64,000 bases of DNA from Lewinellaceae bacterium (GTDB lineage: Bacteria > Bacteroidota > Bacteroidia > Chitinophagales > Saprospiraceae). Below the pieces are notes generated by a model, which was not told where the DNA came from, did not search any database, and saw nothing but the letters and a program-made list of their open reading frames with translations. Positions 17,925 through 26,900 of the stretch are shown here, one piece after another; the stretch's first letter is position 1; every line of letters begins with the position of its first letter. Both the position numbers and the translations under genes were made by a program. The stretch lies in NCBI GenBank assembly GCA_020636105.1, contig JACJYL010000001.1, positions 2,914,001-2,978,000 of the forward strand. The letters run 5' to 3'.

Positions 17925-18449
17925 TTAAGCTCTTTCCATCATGGCGCTGTCATACATCTTTTGCAGCTTTTTACGGGCAAAGAAAATACGACTCTTAATG
18001 GTCCCCAGCGGTGAGTCGAGCTCTTCAGCGATCTCATCGTATTTGAAGCCCTGGTAAGCCATCATAAACGGCTTGCGGAAATCATCAGGCAATACATCAA
18101 CCATTTTCATCAATTCATTGTAATTCATATCCCCTTCTCCATCATTTCCCACTGCATTGCCACCGGAATTGAGGTAATAGTTATTTGGAGTTTGATCGAT
18201 GATCAGATTGCGACGCATTTTTTTTCTATAATTATTGATAAAAATGTTGCGCATTATAGTAATGGACCAGGCCTTAAAATTAGTTCCCTGGTTGTATTTG
18301 TCTGCATTGGTAATAATTCTCAGTGCAGTATCCTGGTACAAATCTTCTGCATCGTCAACGTTTCCCGTCAACTTTAAGGAGAAAGCTCTCAAAGAATTAC
18401 TGATCTTGTCAAGTTGATCTTGAATTTGGTTTTGCAATTGAATTATCAT
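17925..18449 (-). CDS. ECF-family RNA polymerase sigma factor
   Basis: 174 residues from the ATG at 18449 (MIIQLQNQIQDQLDKIS). A frame extension upstream is rejected because it runs through a strong -33/-7 promoter. Region 2: LRAFSLKLTGNVDDAEDLYQ and DTALRIITNADKYNQGTNFK, AWSITIMRNIFINNYRKK. Region 4: VDVLPDDFRKPFMMAYQGFK and YDEIAEELDSPLGTIKSRIF. A small glycine/asparagine-rich linker (NSGGNAVGNDGEGD) joins the two. No anti-sigma gene is adjacent, so its control is unclear; orthologues of this stand-alone kind are common in Bacteroidota. Confidence 0.92.
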   Translation of the reverse strand: MIIQLQNQIQDQLDKISNSLRAFSLKLTGNVDDAEDLYQDTALRIITNADKYNQGTNFKAWSITIMRNIFINNYRKKMRRNLIIDQTPNNYYLNSGGNAVGNDGEGDMNYNELMKMVDVLPDDFRKPFMMAYQGFKYDEIAEELDSPLGTIKSRIFFARKKLQKMYDSAMMERA

Positions 18450-18478
18450 AGTCGGTGATTTTTTGTAATTATTTTTAA

Positions 18479-18510
18479 CAAATCTAAATAAAAAAAAGAA
18501 ATTTTGCAAA
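18479..18510 (-). promoter_or_regulatory. Strong Bacteroidota-type promoter of the ECF sigma gene
   Basis: On the minus strand TTTG (18510-18507), 20 bases, TAGATTTG (18486-18479), a full match to the -33 TTTG / -7 TAnnTTTG pattern, 29 bases before the chosen start. It fixes the start codon at 18449. Confidence 0.6.
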
Positions 18511-18695
18511 AAAAATTGTCTATTTAGAATCGTTTTTTGTTAAACAATCGCAATAAAGACAAAAAAGTGACATTTCAACGTGTAAATGTTAAATTTTTTA
18601 ACAAAATTCAACTTTTTTGCGCTTCATTGTGTACTCTTATTAGATGCTCTTTTTGTAAAAAAGATGCACAAAAAACTTGTTATTAACAGATTATT

Positions 18696-19214
18696 ATGAA
18701 ACAGGCCGAAACAATAGTCCAAAATTTCCTTCCTGCCAACCTGCGTTTCCTCAGAAAGCAGTTTTGCCTTAGCCAGGAAGTTTTTGCCGAACGGATAGGA
18801 TTGAACAGAGGAAACATTGCTTCTTATGAAAATGGCACTTGTCAGCCCAAGATCTGTAATCTGAAGAATTTTTCTCATTTTTTCCAGGTCTCAATAAGTG
18901 ATCTTACAAGCAAGGATCTGCGCAGACCGGGCGCCTACGAAAATGCCATAAACAATTACAACAAAAAATCGATTTGGGAATTAGAGGTCATTGATACTTA
19001 CCTGATCAAAGCCGAAGAAACAGATCGTCTGCTGGAAAGCCTGCATACTTCTTTCTCCATGACCGCCTCAAAGTTGGAAGAACTGCCTCGTGACATACAG
19101 TTTCTTGTACTCAATTTCGAGCAGATGTTCAAAGCTTCCAAAAAGATTGTGGCTACACATAAGGATCTGCTTGAGTACCTTAAAAACAAATCGTGCATTA
19201 CCGGGGAGGAATAA
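18696..19214 (+). CDS. XRE-family helix-turn-helix regulator
   Basis: 172 residues. An HTH of the Cro/C1 type spans ~12-70: LRFLRKQFCLSQEVFAERIG, LNRGNIASYENGTCQPKI, then LKNFSHFFQVSISDL. The C-terminal ~95 residues are helical (coiled-coil-like LEVIDTYLIKAEETDRLLES) and may dimerise. It is divergent from the ECF sigma gene at 17925-18449. Target genes are unknown; nothing here resembles a phage or toxin partner, so a host regulatory role is more likely than a prophage repressor. Confidence 0.85.
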   Translation: MKQAETIVQNFLPANLRFLRKQFCLSQEVFAERIGLNRGNIASYENGTCQPKICNLKNFSHFFQVSISDLTSKDLRRPGAYENAINNYNKKSIWELEVIDTYLIKAEETDRLLESLHTSFSMTASKLEELPRDIQFLVLNFEQMFKASKKIVATHKDLLEYLKNKSCITGEE

Positions 19215-19305
19215 CTTTTTGTGGTTGAATAGAATTTTCAACCTGGCAATGTCTATTAATTTTCAGGATTTACATCGGAGTATTGGGATTTTGAAAAACT
19301 TCATC

Positions 19306-20094
19306 CTAATGACAATCCCAATGGTACATCACCCTGGAAAAATCTTTTTTGATAAGATCTTCTTCCGAAATAAAAAAATTAGCCGTTCCCATATCTCCCC
19401 ACATGCTCTCTATCTCCACATCAGTATCCATCTGAAAAAGTAAAAGCATTGGGTTCTCTTCTTTCCGGGGATCTTCCTGGGAGAAATGGGCATATCCTCC
19501 GATTTTGTGCCCTTCTGCACTGACCGAATCATTGTACGTGCCATAAACATCCCATTTGGCTTCACCAAACTGGTCGAAAAAATCAGCAGGGAACCGTTTC
19601 CAAAAATGATTATCGGATATAGGAACGATTTCACTCGATTTTTCAAAGGCCATCCCGAAACAGTTTTGATCATAAACCGGCAGCTCATCATAATCGCGGA
19701 GTTCTGAAAAATCAGTTCTCAGGCTGCTTTCATCTTCTGACACATCAGGAAAATAAAGCACCCGGAACTTATCCTGGCGGAAAGGATCTTCACCATTCAG
19801 ACCGAAAAGTGCATCGTCGAAAATATAAAACTGTAAAATTCCTTTCTCCGGGAAAGGAGGAAACGCCGGCACCTCGGCAAAGTTGATCTGGGCGAGGAAA
19901 AATAATTCATCACCTTCCGCTGTACAGGGAAAGTCAACCTCCTTTGGCAGATAAGGGCTTCCGCCGAATTTGCTGTTCCACAATTTCGGCTCCCCATCTT
20001 CAATGGGCTCGATTTCGATAAACTCCGTTTTGGAGTCCATTAATTGATCTTTAAATGGTAAGATCTCTTCGGGTAAATAATATTCCATTTCCAT
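19306..20094 (-). CDS. DUF1963 (YwqG-like) protein
   Basis: 262 residues from MEMEYYLPEEILPFK; a longer upstream frame exists but adds a poor N-terminus. The family pattern is visible: KFGGSPYLPKEVDFPC, ELFFLAQINFAEVPAFPPFP, GILQFYIFDDALFGLN, and a C-terminal KIGGYAHFSQEDPR, LLLFQMDTDVEIESMWGDMG, ANFFISEEDLIKKDFSRVMY. YwqG-type proteins are widespread cytoplasmic proteins of unknown function, often in polymorphic-toxin immunity settings; no toxin gene is near here. No signal peptide is seen. Confidence 0.85.
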   Translation of the reverse strand: MEMEYYLPEEILPFKDQLMDSKTEFIEIEPIEDGEPKLWNSKFGGSPYLPKEVDFPCTAEGDELFFLAQINFAEVPAFPPFPEKGILQFYIFDDALFGLNGEDPFRQDKFRVLYFPDVSEDESSLRTDFSELRDYDELPVYDQNCFGMAFEKSSEIVPISDNHFWKRFPADFFDQFGEAKWDVYGTYNDSVSAEGHKIGGYAHFSQEDPRKEENPMLLLFQMDTDVEIESMWGDMGTANFFISEEDLIKKDFSRVMYHWDCH

Positions 20095-20365
20095 ACGGCA
20101 AATATAAAAAGGATAATGATAATTATTAAACGGAGGAAACCTCCTCCTATGCACACCAGATTAGTCAGATTAAATAAAAAACATAAATCGTTAATTATCA
20201 ATATTTTAAATAAAACAAATACATATAAGTCTTTTTAAAAAAAACCTTAAATAAAAATCTTTGTTTTACCAACAACAGTATTCGGATAAAGTGTTACTCT
20301 TAATACCACCAATTAGAATACTTTTTAGTTTTAACTTTAGCATTTAAAATTTGAAATTTCCAAAG

Positions 20366-20776
20366 ATGAGGGTTTCCGTTTTCAGAAGAGCACATTTCAA
20401 TGCAGCGCACCGGCTTTACAATCCCAACTGGTCGAATGAAAAAAACGACGAGATATTCGGATTATGCAACAATGCGAATTACCACGGGCATAATTATGAA
20501 CTAGAGGTTAAAGTGACCGGTGAAGTAGACCCTGAGACCGGGTATGTCATTGATGTAAAAATCCTTAAAGATCTGATCTATAAAGAAATTGAATTGCGCT
20601 TTGATCATAAGAACCTGAACATGGATACCGTAGAGTTCAAAAATCTGAATCCTACTGCTGAAAATATCTGTTATGTTACCTGGACTATCCTTCGCGAAAA
20701 ACTACCTGAAAAATTTGACCTCGTGGTAAGGCTGTTTGAAACACCCAGAAATTACGTGGAATATCCGGCTACGTGA
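20366..20776 (+). CDS. queD: 6-carboxytetrahydropterin synthase / 6-pyruvoyltetrahydropterin synthase family (QueD-like)
   Basis: 136 residues from the ATG at 20366 (a TTG 15 bases upstream is less likely). Zinc ligands His15 (FNAAHRL), His40 and His42 (NYHGHNYE) are present, with catalytic Cys34 in FGLCNNANYHGHN and the substrate-anchoring Glu near PTAENICYV. The family converts dihydroneopterin triphosphate to a 6-carboxy- or 6-pyruvoyl-tetrahydropterin, the former on the way to queuosine. The FGLCNNxNYHGHNY form fits the longer PTPS-type subgroup, so the exact product is open. No other queuosine gene is adjacent. Confidence 0.85.
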   Translation: MRVSVFRRAHFNAAHRLYNPNWSNEKNDEIFGLCNNANYHGHNYELEVKVTGEVDPETGYVIDVKILKDLIYKEIELRFDHKNLNMDTVEFKNLNPTAENICYVTWTILREKLPEKFDLVVRLFETPRNYVEYPAT

Positions 20777-20860
20777 ATACTGGATAATTTTTTGATTTGA
20801 AAAATTTAAAAACCCGGCGCCAGGATAAAAAACATCACATTAGGTAGAACAAAAATCCTT

Positions 20861-21580
20861 TTAAGCTTTTGGGGATCGTTTGAGTAACCGTACCGTTCTG
20901 AGTGTTTTGGCATTACTGTCCATCAACTCTACGAGGTAAAGCCCGCTGGGAATGGAAGTGATGTCGTATTTTTTGCCGCGTTCAGCAGAATAAGTTTTGA
21001 CACGCTGCCCGATGCTGTTGTACAAGGTCAAAGAAGAAACGAGTTGATTGGGCGTCAACTCAAAATAGTCACGTGCAGGGTTAGGAAAAACCTTTACATT
21101 CCTGATGTTTAAAGCCTCTTCCTTTTCCATGTGTTTGACGCTCATGTAGTAAACCATAGTTTCCAAAACAATGGAAGGATTTTTGGCATCCACAATGTCA
21201 ATGGCATAGGTCGCTGTTCCGGCACGGCCGTTAGGATAAATATAAATGGTCAAATCGAATGATTCTCCCGGTTCAATGGTCATTGATTTCACGTATTCGC
21301 TATCCGTATAACCGCTTTCGTCGGCCAGATAATAATTGTCCCGGTCTGAAATTTCGGCCTGCCACTCATAAGGCTGATCCCACAAAGTCTGTATCCATTT
21401 GATCTGGATGGAACGATTTGAATTATTGGTTATCTTACCGGGGAGTTCCAGCTCTGCATTAAAATCAGAAAGATCAATCACTACTGTTTGTTCAACAATG
21501 GAAGGGGTGGCAACGATTTTCTGTGCCTGAGCATGAATTGAAAAGAGTACTAAAATGAAAACCGGTAAAATATATTTCAT
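20861..21580 (-). CDS. Secreted protein with T9SS sorting domain, function unknown
   Basis: 239 residues: signal peptide 1-19 (MKYILPVFILVLFSIHAQA), a single beta-sandwich-like region ~30-155 (LPGKITNNSNRSIQIKWIQT, AEISDRDNYYLADESGYTDS, SFDLTIYIYPNGRAGTATYA) that resembles an Ig-like domain, and a type A T9SS sorting domain ~165-239 (KVFPNPARDYFEL … GLYLVELMD … VRLLKRS). It follows the Omp28-like gene on the same strand after 74 bases, so the two are probably co-expressed. The role is likely at the cell surface; no enzyme motif is seen. Confidence 0.8.
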   Translation of the reverse strand: MKYILPVFILVLFSIHAQAQKIVATPSIVEQTVVIDLSDFNAELELPGKITNNSNRSIQIKWIQTLWDQPYEWQAEISDRDNYYLADESGYTDSEYVKSMTIEPGESFDLTIYIYPNGRAGTATYAIDIVDAKNPSIVLETMVYYMSVKHMEKEEALNIRNVKVFPNPARDYFELTPNQLVSSLTLYNSIGQRVKTYSAERGKKYDITSIPSGLYLVELMDSNAKTLRTVRLLKRSPKA

Positions 21581-21654
21581 AAGCCTTATTTTTTAACTGT
21601 TTGTGACACAAAATTGGCACAAAAAACTTGCATTGTCAACTATTTAATAAATCA

Positions 21655-23475
21655 TTAACGCAAAAGGACCACTTTTCGGCTCACACTACCTTTTGGGCTG
21701 CTTAGCTTAAGAAAATAAATGCCGGCCGGCAAAGTTCCTGTGTCAATATGACCTTTAAAAACCCCGGAAACGCTTGTTTCTTCCGAGGTGTAATAACTTA
21801 TACGGTAGTTAGCCGAAAAAAGTTGTATTTTTAACAGGCCAGGATCATTCATTAACATTTCGAAGTCTAGCCGATTTCCGGTAACCGGATTGGGAAAAAC
21901 GACCAGGTTTTTAAAATTAATTTGATCGTCAATTGGCGTAGTCTCCGTACCAAAAGAAAAGGGTTCGTTTTTTTCAGCCCCGAATTCTCCTCCGGTAAAA
22001 ATGATATTGCCTTCCTCATCCTGGAGGTAATAAAACCCATAACCGTACTGACAACATAATCCGTCGCCATAATCATCAAGAATCCTGAAATTATAACATC
22101 CGGCCTCAGGCAATTCAATTTGTTGGGAGAAGGTCTGATTGTCGCCGTAAGCACCCGGGTCAGAAGGTAGTCCTATTTGGGAACCGCCTCCATTTTCGCC
22201 TACATTTTCATTGCCTCCTGAAGCGATTACCACATCATTATGATCGGTTATTTCCCAGTAAATATCAAATCCAAATCCATCTGTTTTAAGTTCCAGGGTA
22301 ACCGAAGAAGTGGCACTGGGCGGAGCAAGTTTAAAAGTCGTGCTGACCGCGTTGTTATCATAATTCTCATCCGGAAAGTCATTAGGGGCGTGAACGGCCA
22401 CGTGGATATAATTTTCTTCACCCGAATAACCATTGAAAGCTATCGCCGGAAGGTGAATTTCTTCCGTGCCAAAAGTATTAAGATGACCACTCCATTCGAA
22501 GGGGTGCACAGTCTCCTCATTGATCCAATAATCGATATCAAGAGAAGTAAGCGGCTGGTTTCCGTCATTGCGCAAAGTAAACACCGGAGTAATTTCATTG
22601 CCGCAGACGATTTCAGGAGAAGGCAACAACAGGGCATTGGCGTCATGGGAATGCTGGACGATAAACTCAGGCACCACGGATACGCCGTTTAAAATGTTTT
22701 GATGGCTTTCGGCCACAAAAATGACCAGTTCCATATTGGGTGAGTCAAAAAGCACCCCACGATAATCCGTTGGCAACTGATACATATAACTACGTGATTC
22801 AAAGTGCCCCTGGCTGGTATTATAAACCGGATCCCCCCACTGACCGGTGATCATATCTCTCAACACCTGATTATGCTCATAATTTGCTCCTTCATTTCCG
22901 CCCAGTTGGGGGCCGTATATTTTATTTTGCAAAAGGGCAATATTCAGGTAATTGGTTCCTGCCGCACTCGATCCGGTATAATAAATTTCAACAAATATTT
23001 CCAGTTCATTGGTCTGGTAATCTACCGTTGCTTCGGCAGCTATATTGACAATGGAGGGCTGATTGAGTACTTGTTGAACCGCCGCGTCCCAATGCCCGCG
23101 TCCCAGGGCGGTGGTTCCTGAATTTCCCTGTTCCCAACCTGTAAACACCCGTCGGTTAATCGTGCCGGCCGGATAACCGTTCAGCCCGGTCTGATTAGCA
23201 TAAAGCGTACCGAAATCTGACCTGAAGTCAGGATCACCGGGTTCAGGATTGGCATACAATCCCTGATGAATACTGATCCTGGAAACCTGTTCAGGATTGG
23301 CGGCCACCATAGATTCCGCCAATTGATTGCCTTCAGGGCAATAAACACAGTAAATCCCTCCAAATTCTTCCAATATGGCTTTTTTATTCTGGGGACTGGT
23401 ACTTACAATGGTTTGACCGGAGCACAGGCTCCAAACCCCAAAATACAAAAGAAGCAAGCTTACCGTTTTTTTCAT
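21655..23475 (-). CDS. Omp28-related secreted protein with thioredoxin-like CxxC motif and T9SS sorting domain
   Basis: 606 residues: signal peptide ~1-20 (MKKTVSLLLLYFGVWSLCSG), an Omp28-type region ~28-280 beginning with AILEEFGGIYCVYCPEGNQL, where CVYC is a thioredoxin-like pair, then SIHQGLYANPEPGDPDFRSD and LNGYPAGTINRRVFTG. A middle region has CARDB/Ig-like strands (TLRNDGNQPLTSLDIDYWIN) and a segment with DDYGDGLCCQYGYGFY. A T9SS sorting domain closes the chain (VVFPNPVTGNRLDF … GIYFLKLSSPKG … KVVLLR). Omp28 was named as a surface protein in Porphyromonas; its biochemical role is not settled. Confidence 0.85.
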   Translation of the reverse strand: MKKTVSLLLLYFGVWSLCSGQTIVSTSPQNKKAILEEFGGIYCVYCPEGNQLAESMVAANPEQVSRISIHQGLYANPEPGDPDFRSDFGTLYANQTGLNGYPAGTINRRVFTGWEQGNSGTTALGRGHWDAAVQQVLNQPSIVNIAAEATVDYQTNELEIFVEIYYTGSSAAGTNYLNIALLQNKIYGPQLGGNEGANYEHNQVLRDMITGQWGDPVYNTSQGHFESRSYMYQLPTDYRGVLFDSPNMELVIFVAESHQNILNGVSVVPEFIVQHSHDANALLLPSPEIVCGNEITPVFTLRNDGNQPLTSLDIDYWINEETVHPFEWSGHLNTFGTEEIHLPAIAFNGYSGEENYIHVAVHAPNDFPDENYDNNAVSTTFKLAPPSATSSVTLELKTDGFGFDIYWEITDHNDVVIASGGNENVGENGGGSQIGLPSDPGAYGDNQTFSQQIELPEAGCYNFRILDDYGDGLCCQYGYGFYYLQDEEGNIIFTGGEFGAEKNEPFSFGTETTPIDDQINFKNLVVFPNPVTGNRLDFEMLMNDPGLLKIQLFSANYRISYYTSEETSVSGVFKGHIDTGTLPAGIYFLKLSSPKGSVSRKVVLLR

Positions 23476-23711
23476 TCATCCAGCAATTGAACTGTAAAGA
23501 TGCTGATTTTAAAGGCATTCCACAATTATTTTTCCGGGAACAAAAGCCTTGGTCTTTTATTTGACCAATTCGAAAGGCGCAATTGTCTTGGTATAGACAA
23601 CTCAGTCAATTACTCGTTGTACTACACACTGAACAAAATAATAAAAGGTTTTCAATAGCATAAAATTTCTAACTTTATCCAGCTTTTTTATTTACCTGCA
23701 AAATCCAAAAC

Positions 23712-25049
23712 ATGCATATTGCCATTCTTGGAAACGGGATCAGCGGAATCACCGCAGCGCGTTTTATTCGAAAACTGAGCGATCATAAAATTACGGTTAT
23801 CTCTGCCGAATCTGACCATTTTTTCTCCCGGACAGCACTGATGTACATCTACATGGGGCATATGAGATTCAAGGATACTCAGCCCTATGAGCCTCATTTC
23901 TGGAAAAAGAACCGCATTGACCTAAGGAAAGGTTATGTTGAAAAAGTGGATGCTCAAAAAAAACAGCTTCTTTTTAAGGGAGGGGATTTTCTGTCATTCG
24001 ACAAACTCATCATTGCCAGTGGTTCTAAGTCCAATAAATTCGGGTGGCCGGGTCAGGATCTCAAGAACGTGTCAGGATTGTATTCCCTTCAGGATTTGGA
24101 AGCCATGGAAGCCGGAAGCAAGGATCTCAGCAGGGCCGTGATCGTCGGCGGAGGGCTGATCGGCCTTGAAATGGCAGAAATGTTTATGTCCAGAAATATT
24201 CCTGTCACCATGTTGGTCAGAGAGGCAAATTACTGGGATATCGTGCTACCAAAAGAAGAATCTCAAATGGTGAGCGATCATATCATCGAACATGGCATTG
24301 ATCTTCGTCTTGGCACCGAATTGAAAGAAATTGTGGATGACGGCACCGGGAAGGTTTGTGCGGTCATTACCAATAAGGGAGAAAGAATAGACTGCGGTTA
24401 CGTTGGCTTAACTGCCGGCGTGAGTCCTAATATTGATTTTCTGAACGGGAGTGGCATAAATACCCAAAAAGGAATTGTGGTAAATGAATTCCTTGAAACC
24501 AATCTTCAGGATATTTATGCCATCGGTGATTGCGCTCAGCTAGCCGATCCCCGACCTGGCCGCCGTCCCATTGAAGCGGTCTGGTACACCGGCAGAATAA
24601 TGGGCGAGACGGTGGCCCACACGATCTGCGGCCAAAAAACCCTGTACGATCCGGGCGTCTGGTTTAATTCTGCCAAATTCCTTGACATTGAATACCAGGT
24701 ATATGGCAACGTGGACACCGAAACAAAGGATAACCATCAGGCAATATTCTGGCAGCACCCTTTGGGAAAAAAAAGCATTCGGCTCGTTTACGAAAAAAAT
24801 AAAGACTCTGTCATCGGATTCAATTTAATGGGTATCCGTTACCGACATGAAGTTTGCGAAAAATGGATCAAAGAAAAAACGCCTTTAGAGGAAGTACTCA
24901 CAAACCTGAGCCTTGCCAATTTTGATCCTGAATTTTTCGATGAATACGAACCGGAATTAATCAACATTTACCGGCAACAAACCGGGAAAAACCTGGAATT
25001 AAAACAAAAGAGGAATACCAATGCAGTCCTCCAGTTTTTAGGTTTCTAA
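23712..25049 (+). CDS. FAD/NAD(P)-dependent oxidoreductase (pyridine nucleotide-disulphide reductase-like)
   Basis: 445 residues. FAD-binding GxGxxG at the very N-terminus (IAILGNGISGITAARFI), a central NAD(P)-binding Rossmann motif VIVGGGLIGLEMAEMFMS, and the second FAD motif IYAIGDCAQLADPRP. This is the rubredoxin/ferredoxin-reductase or NirB-like flavoprotein plan; there is no CxxxxC redox disulphide. The C-terminal ~120 residues carry WFNSAKFLDIEYQVYGNVDT. The next gene, a polytopic 4Fe-4S protein, begins 27 bases downstream and is surely in the same operon, suggesting that this flavoprotein passes electrons to or from it. Donor and acceptor are unknown. Confidence 0.85.
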   Translation: MHIAILGNGISGITAARFIRKLSDHKITVISAESDHFFSRTALMYIYMGHMRFKDTQPYEPHFWKKNRIDLRKGYVEKVDAQKKQLLFKGGDFLSFDKLIIASGSKSNKFGWPGQDLKNVSGLYSLQDLEAMEAGSKDLSRAVIVGGGLIGLEMAEMFMSRNIPVTMLVREANYWDIVLPKEESQMVSDHIIEHGIDLRLGTELKEIVDDGTGKVCAVITNKGERIDCGYVGLTAGVSPNIDFLNGSGINTQKGIVVNEFLETNLQDIYAIGDCAQLADPRPGRRPIEAVWYTGRIMGETVAHTICGQKTLYDPGVWFNSAKFLDIEYQVYGNVDTETKDNHQAIFWQHPLGKKSIRLVYEKNKDSVIGFNLMGIRYRHEVCEKWIKEKTPLEEVLTNLSLANFDPEFFDEYEPELINIYRQQTGKNLELKQKRNTNAVLQFLGF

Positions 25050-25076
25050 CCTCCATTTAAAATTTCACCTTGTAAT

Positions 25077-26474
25077 ATGTCTAACAATCAAGTAAATAAC
25101 AGCCTTTCTATAGCCAACCCTAATCCTCATGGCGTGAGCATGGGTGAAAAAGCAGGAATGACTACCGCTATGATTGGGATTTTGATCCTCTTCATGGCCT
25201 TTGCCGGTGTCAATTTTCCATCCAAACCGATCTTCCTAAGCCTTTCCATCCTGCTGATGGCAGGCGGGATCATTGTTTATGCCCGGGCATTATATCTCAA
25301 CCATCCCGAAGGGATTAGAAACAGCGGGGTATGGAGGAAGTCCCTTTCCGGAGGCGGGCTAATCGGCTGGAGCATTGGAATTTTACTGACCGGATTTTAT
25401 ATTTTGCTGTACTGGTTCCCTGAAATGCTGGGGCAAGGTAGCAGTGGTGCTTCCAATACCGGCATTATCGCTCTTTTTGATCCCCTAAGCATTTTGTTAA
25501 AAGGGAAACCGGCCAGCCAGTGGTTCGTTTACGGAACCCTGTATACCGTTGCCATCCTGGCCTTTGGATACAAATTCATTTTGAAATACCGGCACAACAG
25601 GTACCAGGTCGTCAGGACGATATCCGTGATGTTTTTTCAGCTCGGGCTGGCTTTTTTGATCCCTGAAATTCTCGAAGGCCTCAACCCTTCCCTGGAGTAT
25701 TTTGATAAAGACCTGAAAAATATGTGGCCCCTGAACTACGATTTCTTCTACTCCTGGCACCTTAAAAACAGTCTTGACGGCGGAAACCTGGGGATGTTTT
25801 TTCTCATTTTCGGGATTGCGATGTTTTTGGTCATCTCCCCTATCCTGACTTATTTTTATGGAAAAAGGTGGTATTGTTCATGGGTTTGCGGCTGTGGCGG
25901 CCTTGCCGAAACGGCAGGAGATCCTTTTCGCCAATTATCCAACAAGTCCATCAGCGCCTGGAAGATCGAACGTTGGATGATCCACAGTGTTTTGGCATTG
26001 GTTATTATCATGACCACTGTTACACTGTATGGCTATTTTTACCAAAAAGGCAGCGTTTTCGGGCTTAACATTTACTCCTATTTCCAAAAACCTTATGGAT
26101 TTTTCATCGGAGCAATATTTTCAGGAGTAATCGGGGTGGGGTTTTATCCAATTCTCGGGAGTCGGGTTTGGTGCCGGTTCGGCTGCCCGATGGCGGCCAT
26201 TCTAGGATTACAGCAACGTTTTTTCTCCCGTTTCAGAATCACCACCAACGGAGGGCAGTGTATCTCCTGCGGCAATTGTTCCACTTATTGTGAAATGGGC
26301 ATTGATGTTCGAGCCTATGCACAGAAGGGGCAAAATATTGTGCGGGCATCGTGTGTGGGGTGTGGGGTATGCTCAGCTGTTTGCCCGAGAGGAGTATTGC
26401 GCCTGGAGAATGGCTCTGTCGATATCAGCAAAAGAACCACTGCTTTGAAAGCCATCCATATTTTAGAAAATTGA
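25077..26474 (+). CDS. Polytopic membrane protein with two 4Fe-4S clusters (NapH/NosR-like)
   Basis: 465 residues with about seven transmembrane helices. The NapH/NosR-type membrane cysteine motifs are RWYCSWVCGCGGL (~263-275) and RVWCRFGCPMAA (~362-373). The C-terminal ferredoxin domain has CISCGNCSTYCEMGI and CVGCGVCSAVCPRG, two CxxCxxCxxxC sets. Such proteins move electrons between quinol, a flavoprotein and periplasmic or cytoplasmic partners. The partner flavoprotein lies directly upstream. The usual nitrate, nitrous-oxide or FMN-binding neighbours are absent. The left minisatellite array begins within three bases of its stop codon, so the array is probably transcribed as its 3' end. Confidence 0.85.
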   Translation: MSNNQVNNSLSIANPNPHGVSMGEKAGMTTAMIGILILFMAFAGVNFPSKPIFLSLSILLMAGGIIVYARALYLNHPEGIRNSGVWRKSLSGGGLIGWSIGILLTGFYILLYWFPEMLGQGSSGASNTGIIALFDPLSILLKGKPASQWFVYGTLYTVAILAFGYKFILKYRHNRYQVVRTISVMFFQLGLAFLIPEILEGLNPSLEYFDKDLKNMWPLNYDFFYSWHLKNSLDGGNLGMFFLIFGIAMFLVISPILTYFYGKRWYCSWVCGCGGLAETAGDPFRQLSNKSISAWKIERWMIHSVLALVIIMTTVTLYGYFYQKGSVFGLNIYSYFQKPYGFFIGAIFSGVIGVGFYPILGSRVWCRFGCPMAAILGLQQRFFSRFRITTNGGQCISCGNCSTYCEMGIDVRAYAQKGQNIVRASCVGCGVCSAVCPRGVLRLENGSVDISKRTTALKAIHILEN

Positions 26475-26476
26475 AG

Positions 26477-26820
26477 GCTCCGCCCTGAAGGACGGAGCAA
26501 TTGATATTACTCCCTACTCCTCCGAACTGATGGACGGAGCAATGGATATTACTCCCTATTCCTCCGAACTGATGGACGGAGCGATGGATGCCAATTACTC
26601 TCAAGCTGATGGACGGAGCGATCGATATTACTCACTACTCCTCCGAACTGATGGACGGAGCGATGGATGCCAATTACTCTCAAGCTGATGGACGGAGCGA
26701 TCGATATTACTCCCTACTCCTCCGAACTGAAGGACGGAGTGATCGATATTACTCCCTACTCCTCCGAACTGATGGACGGAGCAATGGATATTGCTCACTA
26801 CTCCTCCCAATTTATGGACC
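26477..26820. repeat. Left minisatellite array, units of 42 and 37 bp
   Basis: GACGGAG recurs eight times (26491, 26533, 26575, 26612, 26654, 26691, 26733, 26775), giving spacings 42, 42, 37, 42, 37, 42, 42. The two unit types share CTGATGGACGGAGC and a GGAT/CGAT core but differ inside: the 42-bp unit has ATTACTCCCTACTCCTCCGA, the 37-bp unit GCCAATTACTCTCAAG. The array opens with a hairpin (GCTCCGCCC … GGACGGAGC) that is an inverted copy of the unit core. It lies between the Fe-S gene and the RAYT-type transposase. Confidence 0.85.
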
Positions 26821-26830
26821 TACAAATCAT

Positions 26831-26887
26831 TTGCCACGGTCTTCAGGCCGTGGCAAAATTCAACATCCCGGCAAAGGGCTTTAGCCC
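26831..26887. repeat. Paired hairpins downstream of the RAYT-type gene
   Basis: Two stem-loops: TTGCCACGG … CCGTGGCAA (26831-26856, 9-bp stem) and GGGCTTTAGCCC (26876-26887). The second is mirrored by GGGCTAAAGCCC at 27459-27470 on the far side of the transposase gene, so matching hairpins bracket the gene, as expected for recognition structures of Y1 transposases. Confidence 0.7.
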
Positions 26888-26900
26888 ATTCTTTCTGAGT

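Noticed and set aside
18696..19214. Prophage repressor
   Set aside because: It has an XRE fold, but no integrase, phage structural gene or att-like repeat is near.
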